This document shows, one piece after another, positions 1-8,850 of a DNA stretch of 64,000 nt. This DNA is from Mycolicibacterium lacusdiani (lineage in GTDB: Bacteria > Actinomycetota > Actinomycetes > Mycobacteriales > Mycobacteriaceae): the NCBI RefSeq assembly GCF_021916785.1, contig NZ_JAKCFC010000005.1:124001-188000 (forward strand). Reading direction: 5' to 3'. The notes below the pieces were generated by a model, which saw nothing but the letters and a program-made list of their open reading frames with translations, had not been told where the DNA came from and ran no database searches. The first letter of the stretch is position 1. Each line of letters starts with the position of its first letter. Position numbers and translations under genes: made by a program.

Positions 1-508
1 GTTGACGATTCGGCAGCGGCTCGGGGGAGTCGAGGGCAAGCGCGTCGTCATCGTCGGCGACGTCCTGCACAGCCGCGTCGCCCGGTCGAACGTGCTGCTG
101 CTGGCCACCCTTGGCGCGGAGGTCGTGCTCGTCGCGCCGCCGACCCTGCTGCCCACCGGGGTGTCGTCGTGGCCGGTGACGGTGTCGCACGACCTCGATG
201 CCGAACTGCCCGGCGCCGACGTCGTGCTGATGCTGCGGGTGCAGGCCGAGCGGATGAACGGCGGCTTCTTCCCCTCGGCGCGCGAGTACTCGGTGCGCTA
301 CGGGCTGTCGGAGAAGCGCCTCGGCAGGCTCGCCGAGGGCGTCGTCGTCCTGCACCCCGGCCCGATGCTGCGCGGCATGGAGATCGCGTCGTCGGTCGCC
401 GATTCGTCGCAGTCGGCTGTGCTGCAACAGGTTTCCAACGGCGTACACGTCCGGATGGCGGTGCTGTTCCACCTTCTGGTCGGCAGCGGAGCGGAGGTCA
501 GCGCATGA
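1..508 (+). CDS. pyrB: Aspartate carbamoyltransferase, C-terminal part (5' end outside window)
   Basis: This is the C-terminal half of aspartate transcarbamoylase, which joins carbamoyl phosphate and aspartate in the second step of pyrimidine synthesis. The reading frame is open from the window edge, so the real start lies upstream. The visible part is the aspartate-binding domain: the Rossmann-like opening VVIVGDVLHSRVARSN, the segment DVVLMLRVQAERM, and the ending VLHPGPMLRGMEI, all typical of PyrB. The stop overlaps the pyrC start in ATGA at 505-508, so the two are translationally coupled. The assignment is firm; only the N-terminus is missing. Confidence 0.96.
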   Translation, partial: LTIRQRLGGVEGKRVVIVGDVLHSRVARSNVLLLATLGAEVVLVAPPTLLPTGVSSWPVTVSHDLDAELPGADVVLMLRVQAERMNGGFFPSAREYSVRYGLSEKRLGRLAEGVVVLHPGPMLRGMEIASSVADSSQSAVLQQVSNGVHVRMAVLFHLLVGSGAEVSA

Positions 509-1830
509 CGTCTCGAGTGCACGGGTCCCGACCCATCCTGATCCGCGGCGTCCGCCCCTACGGCGAGGGAGAGCCCGTCGACGTCCTCGTGTCCGGCAGT
601 CAGATCGCCGACATCGGAACCGACCTCACGGCGCCCGACGACGCCGACGTCGTCGACGCCCGGGGCCAGGTCCTGCTCCCTGGCTTCGTCGACCTGCACA
701 CGCATCTGCGCGAACCGGGCCGCGAGTACGCCGAGGACATCGAAACCGGTTCGGCGGCAGCGGCACTGGGTGGCTATACCGCCGTGTTCGCCATGGCCAA
801 CACCGATCCCGTCGCCGACACCGCCGTGGTCACCGACCACGTGTGGCACCGCGGCCAGCAGGTGGGATTGGTCGACGTGCACCCCGTTGGGGCGGTCACC
901 GTCGGGCTGAAGGGCAAGCAACTCACCGAGATGGGCCTCATGGCAGCGGGCGTCGGCCGGGTGCGGATGTTCTCCGACGACGGCGTCTGCGTCGACGATC
1001 CGCTGGTGATGCGCCGGGCGCTGGAGTACGCCACCGGACTCGGGGTGCTCATCGCCCAGCACGCCGAGGAGCCGCGGCTCACCGTGGGCGCCGTCGCGCA
1101 CGAGGGACCCAACGCCGCCCGGCTCGGGCTCGCGGGCTGGCCCCGCGCGGCCGAGGAGTCGATCGTCGCGCGCGATGCGCTGCTGGCCCGCGATGCCGGC
1201 GCCCGCGTGCACATCTGCCATGCGTCGACGGTCGGCACGGTCGAACTCATCAGATGGGCCAAGGAACAGGGCATCTCGATCACGGCCGAGGTCACGCCGC
1301 ACCACCTGCTGCTCGACGACGCGCGCCTCGCCGACTACGACGGCCGCAACCGGGTGAACCCCCCGCTGCGGGAGGCCGACGACGCGATCGCGCTGCGCCA
1401 GGCGCTCGCCGACGGCGTCATCGACTGCGTGGCCACCGACCACGCACCCCACGCCGAGCACGAGAAGATGTGCGAGTTCGCCTCCGCGCGGCCGGGAATG
1501 CTCGGACTGCAGACGGCACTGTCGGTCGTGGTCCAGACGATGGTGCAGCCGGGACTGCTCACCTGGCGCGACGTGGCACGGGTGATGAGCGAGGCGCCCG
1601 CCGCGATCGTCGGACTGCCTGATCAGGGGCGTCCGCTCGAGGTGGGGGAGCCGGCCAACCTCACCGTGGTGGACCCCGACACCGAGTGGACCGTCACCGG
1701 ACGGACGCTGGCCAGCCGCTCGGACAACACGCCGTACGAGGCCATGACCCTGCCCGCAACCGTGACGCTGACGCTGTTGCGCGGCAAGGTGACTGCGCGC
1801 GAGGGCAAGAGCGGACTCCCGGATGAATGA
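505..1830 (+). CDS. pyrC: Dihydroorotase
   Basis: A 441-aa amidohydrolase that cyclises carbamoyl aspartate to dihydroorotate. Metal-binding and substrate motifs are present: DLHTHLREPG near residue 70, then CHAST and ATDHAPH. The length fits class I dihydroorotases. The frame stays open upstream to 169, but ATG 505 is chosen because it overlaps the pyrB stop in ATGA and begins at the conserved N-terminal strand. It is the second gene of the pyrB-pyrC-membrane protein-carA-carB-pyrF operon and overlaps the next gene by 8 bp. Confidence 0.97.
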   Translation: MTSRVHGSRPILIRGVRPYGEGEPVDVLVSGSQIADIGTDLTAPDDADVVDARGQVLLPGFVDLHTHLREPGREYAEDIETGSAAAALGGYTAVFAMANTDPVADTAVVTDHVWHRGQQVGLVDVHPVGAVTVGLKGKQLTEMGLMAAGVGRVRMFSDDGVCVDDPLVMRRALEYATGLGVLIAQHAEEPRLTVGAVAHEGPNAARLGLAGWPRAAEESIVARDALLARDAGARVHICHASTVGTVELIRWAKEQGISITAEVTPHHLLLDDARLADYDGRNRVNPPLREADDAIALRQALADGVIDCVATDHAPHAEHEKMCEFASARPGMLGLQTALSVVVQTMVQPGLLTWRDVARVMSEAPAAIVGLPDQGRPLEVGEPANLTVVDPDTEWTVTGRTLASRSDNTPYEAMTLPATVTLTLLRGKVTAREGKSGLPDE

Positions 1831-2392
1831 CTCCACGCTGGTCACCTCGCTGATCATGGCCGCCGTGCTGGTCGTGATCATCGCGCTGCTGATCCGGCAG
1901 ATGATGCGCGGCTGGTTGCGACGCGCGCAGCGGCAGGTGGAGCAGATCGGCAAGCTGCCGCCGATGCCGGACACCGTCGGGCCCGCACTGATTCCCGCCA
2001 CCCGCGGCCTCTACGTGGGCAGCACCATCGCCCGATCCGAACCGCTTCCGCAGGGCGGCCCCGGTCAGGAGTCCGAGTCGCCTTCTGCCCGCGGCTCGTC
2101 GGCCTGGCTCGACCGGGTCGCGGTCGGCGACCTGGGTTTTCGCAGCAAGGCGGTGCTGACCCGGTACCCCGAGGGGATCATGTTGCAGCGCACGGGCGCC
2201 AGCCCGATCTGGATCCCCGACGAGTCCATCAGAGCGATACGGACGGAACGGGCCATCGCAGGCAAGGTGGTGACGCACGACGGCATTCTGGCGATCCGCT
2301 GGACGCTGCCGTCGGGCACCGAGATCGACACGGGGTTCCGCGGCGACGACCGCCGCGAACTCGCCAATTGGGTACAGGAGGACGCCGGATGA
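1823..2392 (+). CDS. Conserved mycobacterial membrane protein between pyrC and carA (Rv1382-like)
   Basis: A 189-aa protein with one N-terminal membrane segment (about residues 7-23, hydrophobic then RQMMRGWLRR) and a soluble C-terminal domain of about 120 residues that probably faces the cytoplasm, since positive charges follow the helix. It contains no catalytic motif I recognise. Position, between pyrC and carA with an 8-bp overlap on one side and ATGA on the other, matches M. tuberculosis Rv1382, annotated there as a membrane or export protein. The tight coupling suggests a role linked to the pyrimidine enzymes, but nothing in the sequence shows what it is. Confidence 0.85.
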   Translation: MNDSTLVTSLIMAAVLVVIIALLIRQMMRGWLRRAQRQVEQIGKLPPMPDTVGPALIPATRGLYVGSTIARSEPLPQGGPGQESESPSARGSSAWLDRVAVGDLGFRSKAVLTRYPEGIMLQRTGASPIWIPDESIRAIRTERAIAGKVVTHDGILAIRWTLPSGTEIDTGFRGDDRRELANWVQEDAG

Positions 2393-3537
2393 GCAGGCAA
2401 GCCGGTCGGGCAGTGCTGGTGCTGGACGACGGTCGGGTATTCACCGGCACCGAGTTCGGGGCCGTGGGACAGACATTGGGCGAGGCGGTGTTCTCGACCG
2501 GCATGTCCGGGTACCAGGAGACGCTGACCGACCCGAGCTATCACGGTCAGATCGTGGTCGCCACGGCACCGCAGATCGGCAACACCGGGTGGAACGGTGA
2601 GGACGCCGAGAGCCGCGGCGACAAGATCTGGGTCGCCGGCTACGCCGTGCGGGACCCCTCGCCGCGCGCCTCCAACTGGCGCGCCACCGGCACGCTCGAC
2701 GACGAACTGGTCCGCCAGGGAGTCGTTGGGATCGCGGGCATCGACACCCGCGCCGTCGTCCGGCACCTGCGCAGTGCGGGGTCGATGAAGGCGGGCGTCT
2801 TCTCGGGCGACGCCCTGGCCGAGGTGGACGAGCTGCTTGCCCGGGTGCGCAGCCAGCCGTCGATGCTGGGTGCCGACCTCGCCGGCGAGGTGAGCACCGA
2901 CTCGACCTACGTGGTGGAAGCCGAAGGGCCTCAACGCTTCAGAGTGGCCGCGCTCGACCTCGGCATCAAGACCAACACCCCGCGCAACTTCGCCAAGCGG
3001 GGCATCCAGACCCACGTGGTGCCGTCGAACGCCACCTTCGACGCCGTCGCCGCGCTCGATCCCGACGGGGTGTTCCTGTCCAACGGTCCCGGTGACCCGG
3101 CGACCGCCGACCACGTCGTCGAGGTGACCCGCAAGGTCCTCGAGGCCGGAATACCGCTGTTCGGCATCTGCTTCGGCAACCAGATCCTGGGCCGCGCCCT
3201 GGGGCGTTCGACGTACAAGATGGCCTTCGGTCACCGCGGGATCAACGTTCCGGTGGTCGACCACCTGACCGGACGGGTCGCGATCACCTCGCAGAATCAC
3301 GGCTTCGCCCTCGAAGGGGAGGCCGGCGAGGAGTTCGACACGCAGTTCGGCCGGGCCGTGGTCAGCCACACCTGCGCCAACGACGGAGTCGTCGAGGGCA
3401 TCAAACTCCTCGACGGAAGGGCGTTCTCGGTGCAGTACCACCCCGAGTCGGCGGCGGGACCCCATGACGCCGCATACCTGTTCGACCAATTCGTCGACCT
3501 CATCTCCGAAGCCAAGGAAGGGAGGGTCGAGCGCTAA
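2389..3537 (+). CDS. carA: Carbamoyl-phosphate synthase small subunit (glutaminase)
   Basis: A 382-aa glutamine amidotransferase subunit that releases ammonia from glutamine and channels it to CarB to make carbamoyl phosphate for pyrimidines and arginine. The N-terminal CarA domain begins VLVLDDGRVFTGTEFG. The class I glutaminase domain carries the nucleophile Cys in GICFGNQILG and the His-Glu pair in QYHPESAAGP near the end. ATG 2389 overlaps the upstream stop in ATGA; an earlier in-frame start at 2368 would lie inside the preceding gene. The stop is shared with the carB start in TAATG. Confidence 0.97.
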   Translation: MSRQAGRAVLVLDDGRVFTGTEFGAVGQTLGEAVFSTGMSGYQETLTDPSYHGQIVVATAPQIGNTGWNGEDAESRGDKIWVAGYAVRDPSPRASNWRATGTLDDELVRQGVVGIAGIDTRAVVRHLRSAGSMKAGVFSGDALAEVDELLARVRSQPSMLGADLAGEVSTDSTYVVEAEGPQRFRVAALDLGIKTNTPRNFAKRGIQTHVVPSNATFDAVAALDPDGVFLSNGPGDPATADHVVEVTRKVLEAGIPLFGICFGNQILGRALGRSTYKMAFGHRGINVPVVDHLTGRVAITSQNHGFALEGEAGEEFDTQFGRAVVSHTCANDGVVEGIKLLDGRAFSVQYHPESAAGPHDAAYLFDQFVDLISEAKEGRVER

Positions 3538-6500
3538 TGCCGCGCCGGGAAGACCTCAAGCACGTCCTGGTCATCGGATCGGGCCCCATCGTCATCGGGC
3601 AGGCCGCCGAGTTCGACTACTCGGGCACGCAGGCCTGCCGGGTGCTCAAGGCCGAAGGCCTGCGGGTGACGCTCATCAACTCGAATCCGGCGTCGATCAT
3701 GACCGACCCGGAGTTCGCCGACTCCACCTACATCGAACCGATCACCGCGGCGTTCGTCGAGAAGGTGATCGTGCAGCAGGCCGAGCGTGGCAACGAGATC
3801 GACGCGCTGCTGGCCACGCTCGGCGGGCAGACCGCGCTCAACACGGCCGTCGCACTGTACGAGAACGGGGCGCTGGACCGCCACGGCGTCGAGATGATCG
3901 GCGCGGACTTCGAGGCCATCCAGCGCGGCGAGGACCGGCAGAAGTTCAAGGACATCGTCGCCAAGGTCGGCGGCGAGTCGGCCAAGTCACGGGTGTGCTT
4001 CACGATGGAGGAGGTCCGGGACACCGTCGACGAACTCGGCCTGCCCGTCGTCGTCCGGCCGTCGTTCACGATGGGTGGCCTCGGGTCCGGCATGGCGTAC
4101 TCGGTCGAGGACGTCGACCGGATGGCCGGCGACGGCCTGTCCGCATCGCCGACGGCCAACGTGTTGATCGAGGAATCGATCTTCGGGTGGAAGGAATACG
4201 AGCTCGAACTGATGCGGGATCACCGCGACAACGTGGTGGTGGTCTGCTCGATCGAGAACTTCGACCCGATGGGCGTGCACACCGGTGACTCGGTGACCGT
4301 GGCGCCCGCGATGACGCTGACCGATCGCGAGTACCAGACGATGCGCGACCTCGGCATCGCGATCCTGCGCGAGGTCGGCGTCGACACCGGCGGCTGCAAC
4401 ATCCAGTTCGCGATCGACCCGGACGACGGGCGACTCGTCGTCATCGAGATGAACCCACGCGTCTCCCGGTCGAGCGCACTGGCGTCGAAGGCCACCGGCT
4501 TCCCGATCGCCAAGATTGCCGCGAAGCTCGCCATCGGGTACACCCTCGACGAGATCGTCAACGACATCACCAAGGAGACGCCGGCGTGCTTCGAGCCGAC
4601 GCTCGACTACGTCGTCGTCAAGGCGCCCCGGTTCGCCTTCGAGAAGTTCCCCGGCGCCGACCCGACCCTGACGACGACGATGAAGTCCGTCGGCGAGGCA
4701 ATGTCGCTGGGGCGCAACTTCATCGAAGCTCTCGGCAAGGTGATGCGGTCGCTGGAGACGCCGGGCCGCGGCGGCTTCTGGACCGGCGTGGATCCCGAAG
4801 TCACCGTCGAGGAGCTGTTGACACGGCTCAAGACGCCCACCGACGGTCGCCTCTACGACATCGAGCAGGCACTGCGCCAGGGTGCGTCGGTCGAGGACGT
4901 CGCGAAGGCCTCCGGCGTCGACCCCTGGTTCGTCGACCAGATCGCCGGGCTGGTGCACCTCTCGAAGGAGCTGCGCGCCGCACCCGTCCTCGACGAGGAA
5001 CTGCTGCGCGCCGCCAAGCACAGCGGCCTGTCGGACCGTCAGATCGCGGCACTGCGGCCCGAACTCGCCGGTGAGGACGGTGTGCGGACGCTGCGGCGGC
5101 GGCTGGGAGTTCATCCCGTCTACAAGACGGTGGACACCTGCGCCGCGGAGTTCGAGGCCAAGACGCCGTACCACTACAGCAGTTATGAAATCGACCCGGC
5201 GGCCGAGACGGAGGTGGCCCCGCAGACCGACAAGCCGAAGGTGCTGATCCTCGGGTCGGGTCCCAACCGGATCGGTCAGGGCATCGAGTTCGACTACAGC
5301 TGTGTGCACGCGGCGACCACGCTCAGCGAGGTCGGCTTCGAGACCGTGATGGTGAACTGCAACCCCGAGACGGTGTCGACCGACTACGACACGGCCGACC
5401 GGCTGTACTTCGAACCGCTGACCTTCGAGGACGTCCTCGAGGTCTACCACGCCGAATCGGCCTCCGGCGCGGGCGGACCCGGCGTCATCGGCGTGATCGT
5501 GCAGCTGGGCGGGCAGACGCCGCTGGGCCTCGCCCAGCGTCTCGCCGACGCGGGCGTCCCGATCGTCGGCACCAGCCCCAAGGCGATCGACCTCGCCGAG
5601 GACCGTGGCGAGTTCGGGGAGGTCCTGAAGAACGCGGGCCTGCCAGCACCACGGTTCGGCATGGCGACCAGCTTCGAGCAGGCCCGACGCATCGCCGCCG
5701 ACATCGGTTACCCGGTTCTGGTACGCCCGTCCTACGTTCTGGGTGGGCGCGGCATGGAGATCGTCTACGACGACGAGACGTTGCGCGGGTACATCACTCG
5801 CGCCACCCAGCTCTCGCCCGAGCACCCCGTACTGGTGGACCGCTTCCTCGAAGACGCCATCGAGATCGACGTCGACGCCCTGTGCGACGGATCCGAGGTC
5901 TACATCGGTGGCGTGATGGAGCACATCGAGGAGGCAGGCATCCACTCCGGCGACTCGGCGTGCGCGCTGCCGCCGGTGACCCTCGGCAAGCAGGACATCG
6001 CCGCCGTACGGCATGCGACCGAGGCCATCGCCCACGGCATCGGCGTCGTCGGTCTGCTCAACGTGCAGTACGCGCTCAAGGACGACGTGCTCTACGTGCT
6101 GGAGGCCAACCCGAGGGCCAGCCGGACGGTCCCGTTCGTCTCGAAGGCGACGGCCGTGCCGCTGGCCAAGGCCTGCGCCCGCATCATGCTGGGCGCCAGC
6201 ATCGCGCAGTTGCGCCGGGAGGGCATGCTCGCCGCGACCGGGGACGGTGCCGACGTCGCACCGAATGCGCCCATCGCGGTCAAGGAGGCGGTGCTGCCGT
6301 TCAACCGGTTCCGCAAGGCCGACGGCTCGCAGGTCGACTCGCTGCTCGGCCCGGAGATGAAGTCGACCGGCGAGGTGATGGGCATCGACCGGGACTTCGG
6401 CACCGCGTTCGCCAAGAGCCAGACGGCGGCCTACGGTTCGCTGCCCGCCGCCGGTACGGTCTTCGTCTCGGTGGCCAACCGGGACAAGCGCTCACTGGTG

Positions 6501-6902
6501 TTCCCGGTCAAGCGGCTGGCCGATCTCGGGTTCCGGGTGCTGGCCACCGAGGGAACCGCCGAGATGCTGCGGCGCAACGGCATTCCGTGCGACACGGTGC
6601 GCAAGCACTTCGAGGCGCCCAGCGCGGACCGACCGGCGACGTCGGCCGTCGACGCCATCAAGGCCGGTGAGGTCGACATGGTGATCAACACTCCCTACGG
6701 GAACTCCGGTCCACGCGTCGACGGGTACGAGATCCGCTCGGCAGCGGTCGCCATGAACATCCCCTGCGTGACCACCGTGCAGGGAGCGTCCGCGGCGGTG
6801 CAGGGCATCGAAGCCGGCATCCGGGGAGACATCGGCGTCATGTCGCTGCAGGAGTTGCACAGCAGCATGGGAGCACGCGAGCAGGCGAACGGCCGGACGT
6901 GA
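3537..6902 (+). CDS. carB: Carbamoyl-phosphate synthase large subunit
   Basis: The 1121-aa synthetase subunit, which uses two ATP and bicarbonate plus CarA-derived ammonia to form carbamoyl phosphate. The expected internal duplication is visible: VLVIGSGPIVIGQAAEFDYS at the N-terminus and LILGSGPNRIGQGIEFDYS near residue 570 head the two ATP-grasp halves, each followed by a glycine-rich PSF/PSY loop. A C-terminal methylglyoxal-synthase-like regulatory domain follows, starting near residue 970. The length is standard for the family. ATG 3537 overlaps the carA stop by one base and its own stop overlaps pyrF in GTGA. Confidence 0.98.
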   Translation: MPRREDLKHVLVIGSGPIVIGQAAEFDYSGTQACRVLKAEGLRVTLINSNPASIMTDPEFADSTYIEPITAAFVEKVIVQQAERGNEIDALLATLGGQTALNTAVALYENGALDRHGVEMIGADFEAIQRGEDRQKFKDIVAKVGGESAKSRVCFTMEEVRDTVDELGLPVVVRPSFTMGGLGSGMAYSVEDVDRMAGDGLSASPTANVLIEESIFGWKEYELELMRDHRDNVVVVCSIENFDPMGVHTGDSVTVAPAMTLTDREYQTMRDLGIAILREVGVDTGGCNIQFAIDPDDGRLVVIEMNPRVSRSSALASKATGFPIAKIAAKLAIGYTLDEIVNDITKETPACFEPTLDYVVVKAPRFAFEKFPGADPTLTTTMKSVGEAMSLGRNFIEALGKVMRSLETPGRGGFWTGVDPEVTVEELLTRLKTPTDGRLYDIEQALRQGASVEDVAKASGVDPWFVDQIAGLVHLSKELRAAPVLDEELLRAAKHSGLSDRQIAALRPELAGEDGVRTLRRRLGVHPVYKTVDTCAAEFEAKTPYHYSSYEIDPAAETEVAPQTDKPKVLILGSGPNRIGQGIEFDYSCVHAATTLSEVGFETVMVNCNPETVSTDYDTADRLYFEPLTFEDVLEVYHAESASGAGGPGVIGVIVQLGGQTPLGLAQRLADAGVPIVGTSPKAIDLAEDRGEFGEVLKNAGLPAPRFGMATSFEQARRIAADIGYPVLVRPSYVLGGRGMEIVYDDETLRGYITRATQLSPEHPVLVDRFLEDAIEIDVDALCDGSEVYIGGVMEHIEEAGIHSGDSACALPPVTLGKQDIAAVRHATEAIAHGIGVVGLLNVQYALKDDVLYVLEANPRASRTVPFVSKATAVPLAKACARIMLGASIAQLRREGMLAATGDGADVAPNAPIAVKEAVLPFNRFRKADGSQVDSLLGPEMKSTGEVMGIDRDFGTAFAKSQTAAYGSLPAAGTVFVSVANRDKRSLVFPVKRLADLGFRVLATEGTAEMLRRNGIPCDTVRKHFEAPSADRPATSAVDAIKAGEVDMVINTPYGNSGPRVDGYEIRSAAVAMNIPCVTTVQGASAAVQGIEAGIRGDIGVMSLQELHSSMGAREQANGRT

Positions 6903-7717
6903 CCACGTTCGGGGCGCGGCTGACCGAGGCGGTGTCCGCGCGCGGCCCGCTGTGCCTCGGCATCGATCCGCATCCGCAGCTCCTCGAGGCGTGGGGTCTC
7001 GGCGCGGACGCCGCCGGGCTGCGGGCGTTCGCCGACGCCTGCGTCGAGGCGTTCGCCGGATTCGCCGTGGTCAAGCCGCAGGTGGCGTTCTTCGAGGCGT
7101 ACGGGTCGGCGGGCTTCGCGGTGCTGGAGGACGTGATCGTCGCGCTGCGCAGCGCCGGGGTGCTGGTGCTGGCCGACGCCAAGCGCGGTGACATCGGCAC
7201 CACGATGGCGGCCTACGCCGCCGCGTGGGCGGGTTCCTCGCCCCTGTCGTGCGACGCCGTGACGGCGTCGCCATACCTTGGGTTCGGATCGCTGCGTCCG
7301 CTGTTGGACCTGGCTGCGGCCAACGGGCGCGGCGTGTTCGTCCTCGCGGCGACGTCGAACCCCGAGGGTGCCGACGTGCAGCGCGCCACCGCCGACGGCA
7401 GGACCGTCGCGCAGGCGATCGTCGACCACGCCGCTGCGGAGAACGGCGCTGCGGTCGGCCTGGGATCGGTGGGAGTGGTGGTCGGCGCCACGCTGACCGC
7501 GGTGCCCGACCTAACGGCCCTGAGCGGCCCGGTGCTGGTGCCGGGCGTGGGCGCCCAGGGCGGACGGCCCGAGGACTTGGCGGGCCTCGGCGGTGCCGCC
7601 CCGGGCACGCTGCTGCCCGCCGTCTCGCGCGAGGTGCTGCGAGCCGGGCCCGATGTGGCGGCGCTCCGCACGGCGGGCGAGCGCATGCGGGACGCCGTCG
7701 CACACCTGGCGCGCTAG
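6899..7717 (+). CDS. pyrF: Orotidine 5'-phosphate decarboxylase
   Basis: A 272-aa decarboxylase that makes UMP, the last de novo pyrimidine step. It belongs to the longer actinobacterial type: LCLGIDPHPQLL at the N-terminus, VKPQVAFFEAYG, and the catalytic DAKRGDIGTT with its Asp-Lys-Asp network. GTG 6899 overlaps the carB stop in GTGA. It is the last gene of the operon and ends 14 bp from the converging stop of a secreted-protein gene. The upstream orotate enzyme genes (pyrD, pyrE) are not in this window. Confidence 0.96.
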   Translation: MTTFGARLTEAVSARGPLCLGIDPHPQLLEAWGLGADAAGLRAFADACVEAFAGFAVVKPQVAFFEAYGSAGFAVLEDVIVALRSAGVLVLADAKRGDIGTTMAAYAAAWAGSSPLSCDAVTASPYLGFGSLRPLLDLAAANGRGVFVLAATSNPEGADVQRATADGRTVAQAIVDHAAAENGAAVGLGSVGVVVGATLTAVPDLTALSGPVLVPGVGAQGGRPEDLAGLGGAAPGTLLPAVSREVLRAGPDVAALRTAGERMRDAVAHLAR

Positions 7718-7731
7718 CTAGCGGGTGCCTG

Positions 7732-8061
7732 CTAGAGCCGGATCCACTGCCCGAGGAACCAGAAGCCCCAGCCGTCGCCGTTGCCCGCCCGCATCGGGTT
7801 GACCTGCTGACCGTTCCAGTTGAAGGGCTGGTGATCCTGGCGGGCCTGGTCGGCGCCGCGCTGCCGCCAGTCGATCGGCGCGTTGCCGCGGTTCTGATCG
7901 CCAGCTTGGCGCTGGCCGTCGCGCTGGTCTTGGCATGCCGGGGCGCCCGGTGCGTTGCACGGCTGGCCCGGATTCGCCGCGGCGGTGCCCATCCCGGCCA
8001 CCGCGCCGAGGCCGATGCCGATCGCGATCGTCGATGCGCTCAGGGCTGTCTTGAAGGTCAT
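7732..8061 (-). CDS. Small secreted protein with cleavable signal peptide
   Basis: A 109-aa predicted secreted protein. Residues 1-29 form a signal peptide (MTFKTALS, a Gly/Ala-rich core, then TAAANPG with a likely cut after the Ala run). The mature part of about 80 residues is Gln/Asn/Gly-rich, has two Cys close together (PCNAPGAPAC) that could form a disulfide, and ends in an aromatic patch GWGFWFLGQWIRL. ATG 8061 is chosen because it starts the signal peptide and a GGAG ribosome site precedes it by about 8 nt. I do not recognise the family. As I recall, M. tuberculosis has PE15/PPE20 at this place, so this is a locus-specific difference. Confidence 0.75.
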   Translation of the reverse strand: MTFKTALSASTIAIGIGLGAVAGMGTAAANPGQPCNAPGAPACQDQRDGQRQAGDQNRGNAPIDWRQRGADQARQDHQPFNWNGQQVNPMRAGNGDGWGFWFLGQWIRL

Positions 8062-8443
8062 GTCGTCGACTCCGTCTTCGTTCGCGAGGCGCGTGTTCGC
8101 CGCACGTACCGGTGACGCTAGGAAGCGGGGATGGGTCGGCTCTGTGGTCGGCTTAGGTGCGCGCTGTGCGTCCGTTGACCAGTCGAGAACCATTGATGCC
8201 GAATGTCTTACGGACAATGGCGTGCGGCCGGCGGTGTGATCACTGCCGGCCGCACGCGCCGTGACTGGTTCGGGTGGGCCGGCTTCGGTGGGATCGGCGA
8301 TCCCCGGCGAACGGCTGATGGCCGGCGTTGGCGGCGGCAGCCGGTCGTCGCCTCGGGCGCCCCAGCGGCCCGACCTTTGCACGCTATGGCGCCCGACTGT
8401 GCACGGGCTTCGGGGCGCGTGTGAGTGCCTGGTGAGGGAGGGA

Positions 8444-8459
8444 TGTGACGCCTGTCACG
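8444..8459 (+). promoter_or_regulatory. Candidate CRP-family binding site upstream of mihF
   Basis: The sequence TGTGACGCCTGTCACG fits the mycobacterial CRP pattern TGTGA-N6-TCACG. Two more GTGAC half-sites follow at 8463 and 8472. It lies almost midway between the divergent secreted-protein gene and mihF, about 390 bp from either start, so its target is unclear. Confidence 0.5.
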
Positions 8460-8753
8460 GGAGTGACGGGGGTGACGCCCGTGGTGGAGAACTGCGCGTT
8501 CCGACACGCCCGACACGCGGTGACCTGGGAAAATTTCTCTCCGGCGGGGGCGCCGCCGCCCGGCATCGCCGCGCCCGCTGGGTCGGGCGTGCCGCCCCGT
8601 CTGGGGGCGATGCGCCAAAACCGCTGGTGAACAGGCACATCCGACGTCGACAGGGCCTCGTCGCGCCGGTCGAGGGGCAGATTCGTGCGCGCCGGGACGG
8701 TTCGCTGGCGTCCTACACGCTGGGAAAACGGCTCCTCGAGCCGGGGGTGGGGT

Positions 8754-8759
8754 TAGCTT
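8754..8759 (+). promoter_or_regulatory. Candidate -10 box (TAGCTT) for mihF
   Basis: TAGCTT fits TANNNT. A start site near 8766 would give mihF an untranslated leader of about 85 nt carrying the hairpin at 8795-8810. I see no clear -35. Confidence 0.3.
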
Positions 8760-8794
8760 TCGTCAGTCAGCGTGGGTACGGTCGTCCCCGCTGG

Positions 8795-8810
8795 CTGGTT
8801 GTCTAACCAG
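8795..8810 (+). repeat. Hairpin in the mihF leader
   Basis: An inverted repeat CTGGTT-GTCT-AACCAG, extendable by a G-U and a G-C pair, lies 40 nt before the mihF start codon. It has no T-run, so it is more likely a leader structure than a terminator. Confidence 0.4.
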
Positions 8811-8850
8811 TCAAGACACAACAGATGACGGCAAGAGACGGAGGAACCCC

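Larger units (their letters stand above)
8062..8850. other. 789-bp intergenic region with a CRP-like box; no convincing gene
   Basis: This is the only stretch longer than 300 bp without a supported gene. Open frames on both strands (for example plus-strand 8261-8806 and minus-strand 8208-8618) are Arg/Gly/Pro-rich GC shadows without domains or good ribosome sites. The region does hold a CRP-like palindrome near 8450 followed by further GTGAC half-sites, and a TAGCTT -10 candidate plus a hairpin just before mihF. The left third should contain the promoter of the secreted-protein gene; minus-strand TAGCGT at 8119-8114 is one candidate -10. A small RNA is possible but unproven. Confidence 0.6.

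Noticed and set aside
169..504. Upstream extension of pyrC
   Set aside because: It overlaps pyrB in another frame and is Arg-rich; the ATGA start at 505 matches the family.
3987..6035. Long minus-strand frame (682 codons) opposite carB, with similar long frames opposite ppc, uvrC, coaBC, DUF2207 and others
   Set aside because: These are antisense shadows created by high third-position GC; the sense genes are certain and the antisense products are Arg/His/Asp-rich without domains.
8261..8806. 181-codon plus-strand frame in the gap before mihF
   Set aside because: Composition is Arg/Gly/Pro shadow, no domain, no ribosome site, and it would cover the CRP box and the mihF promoter.
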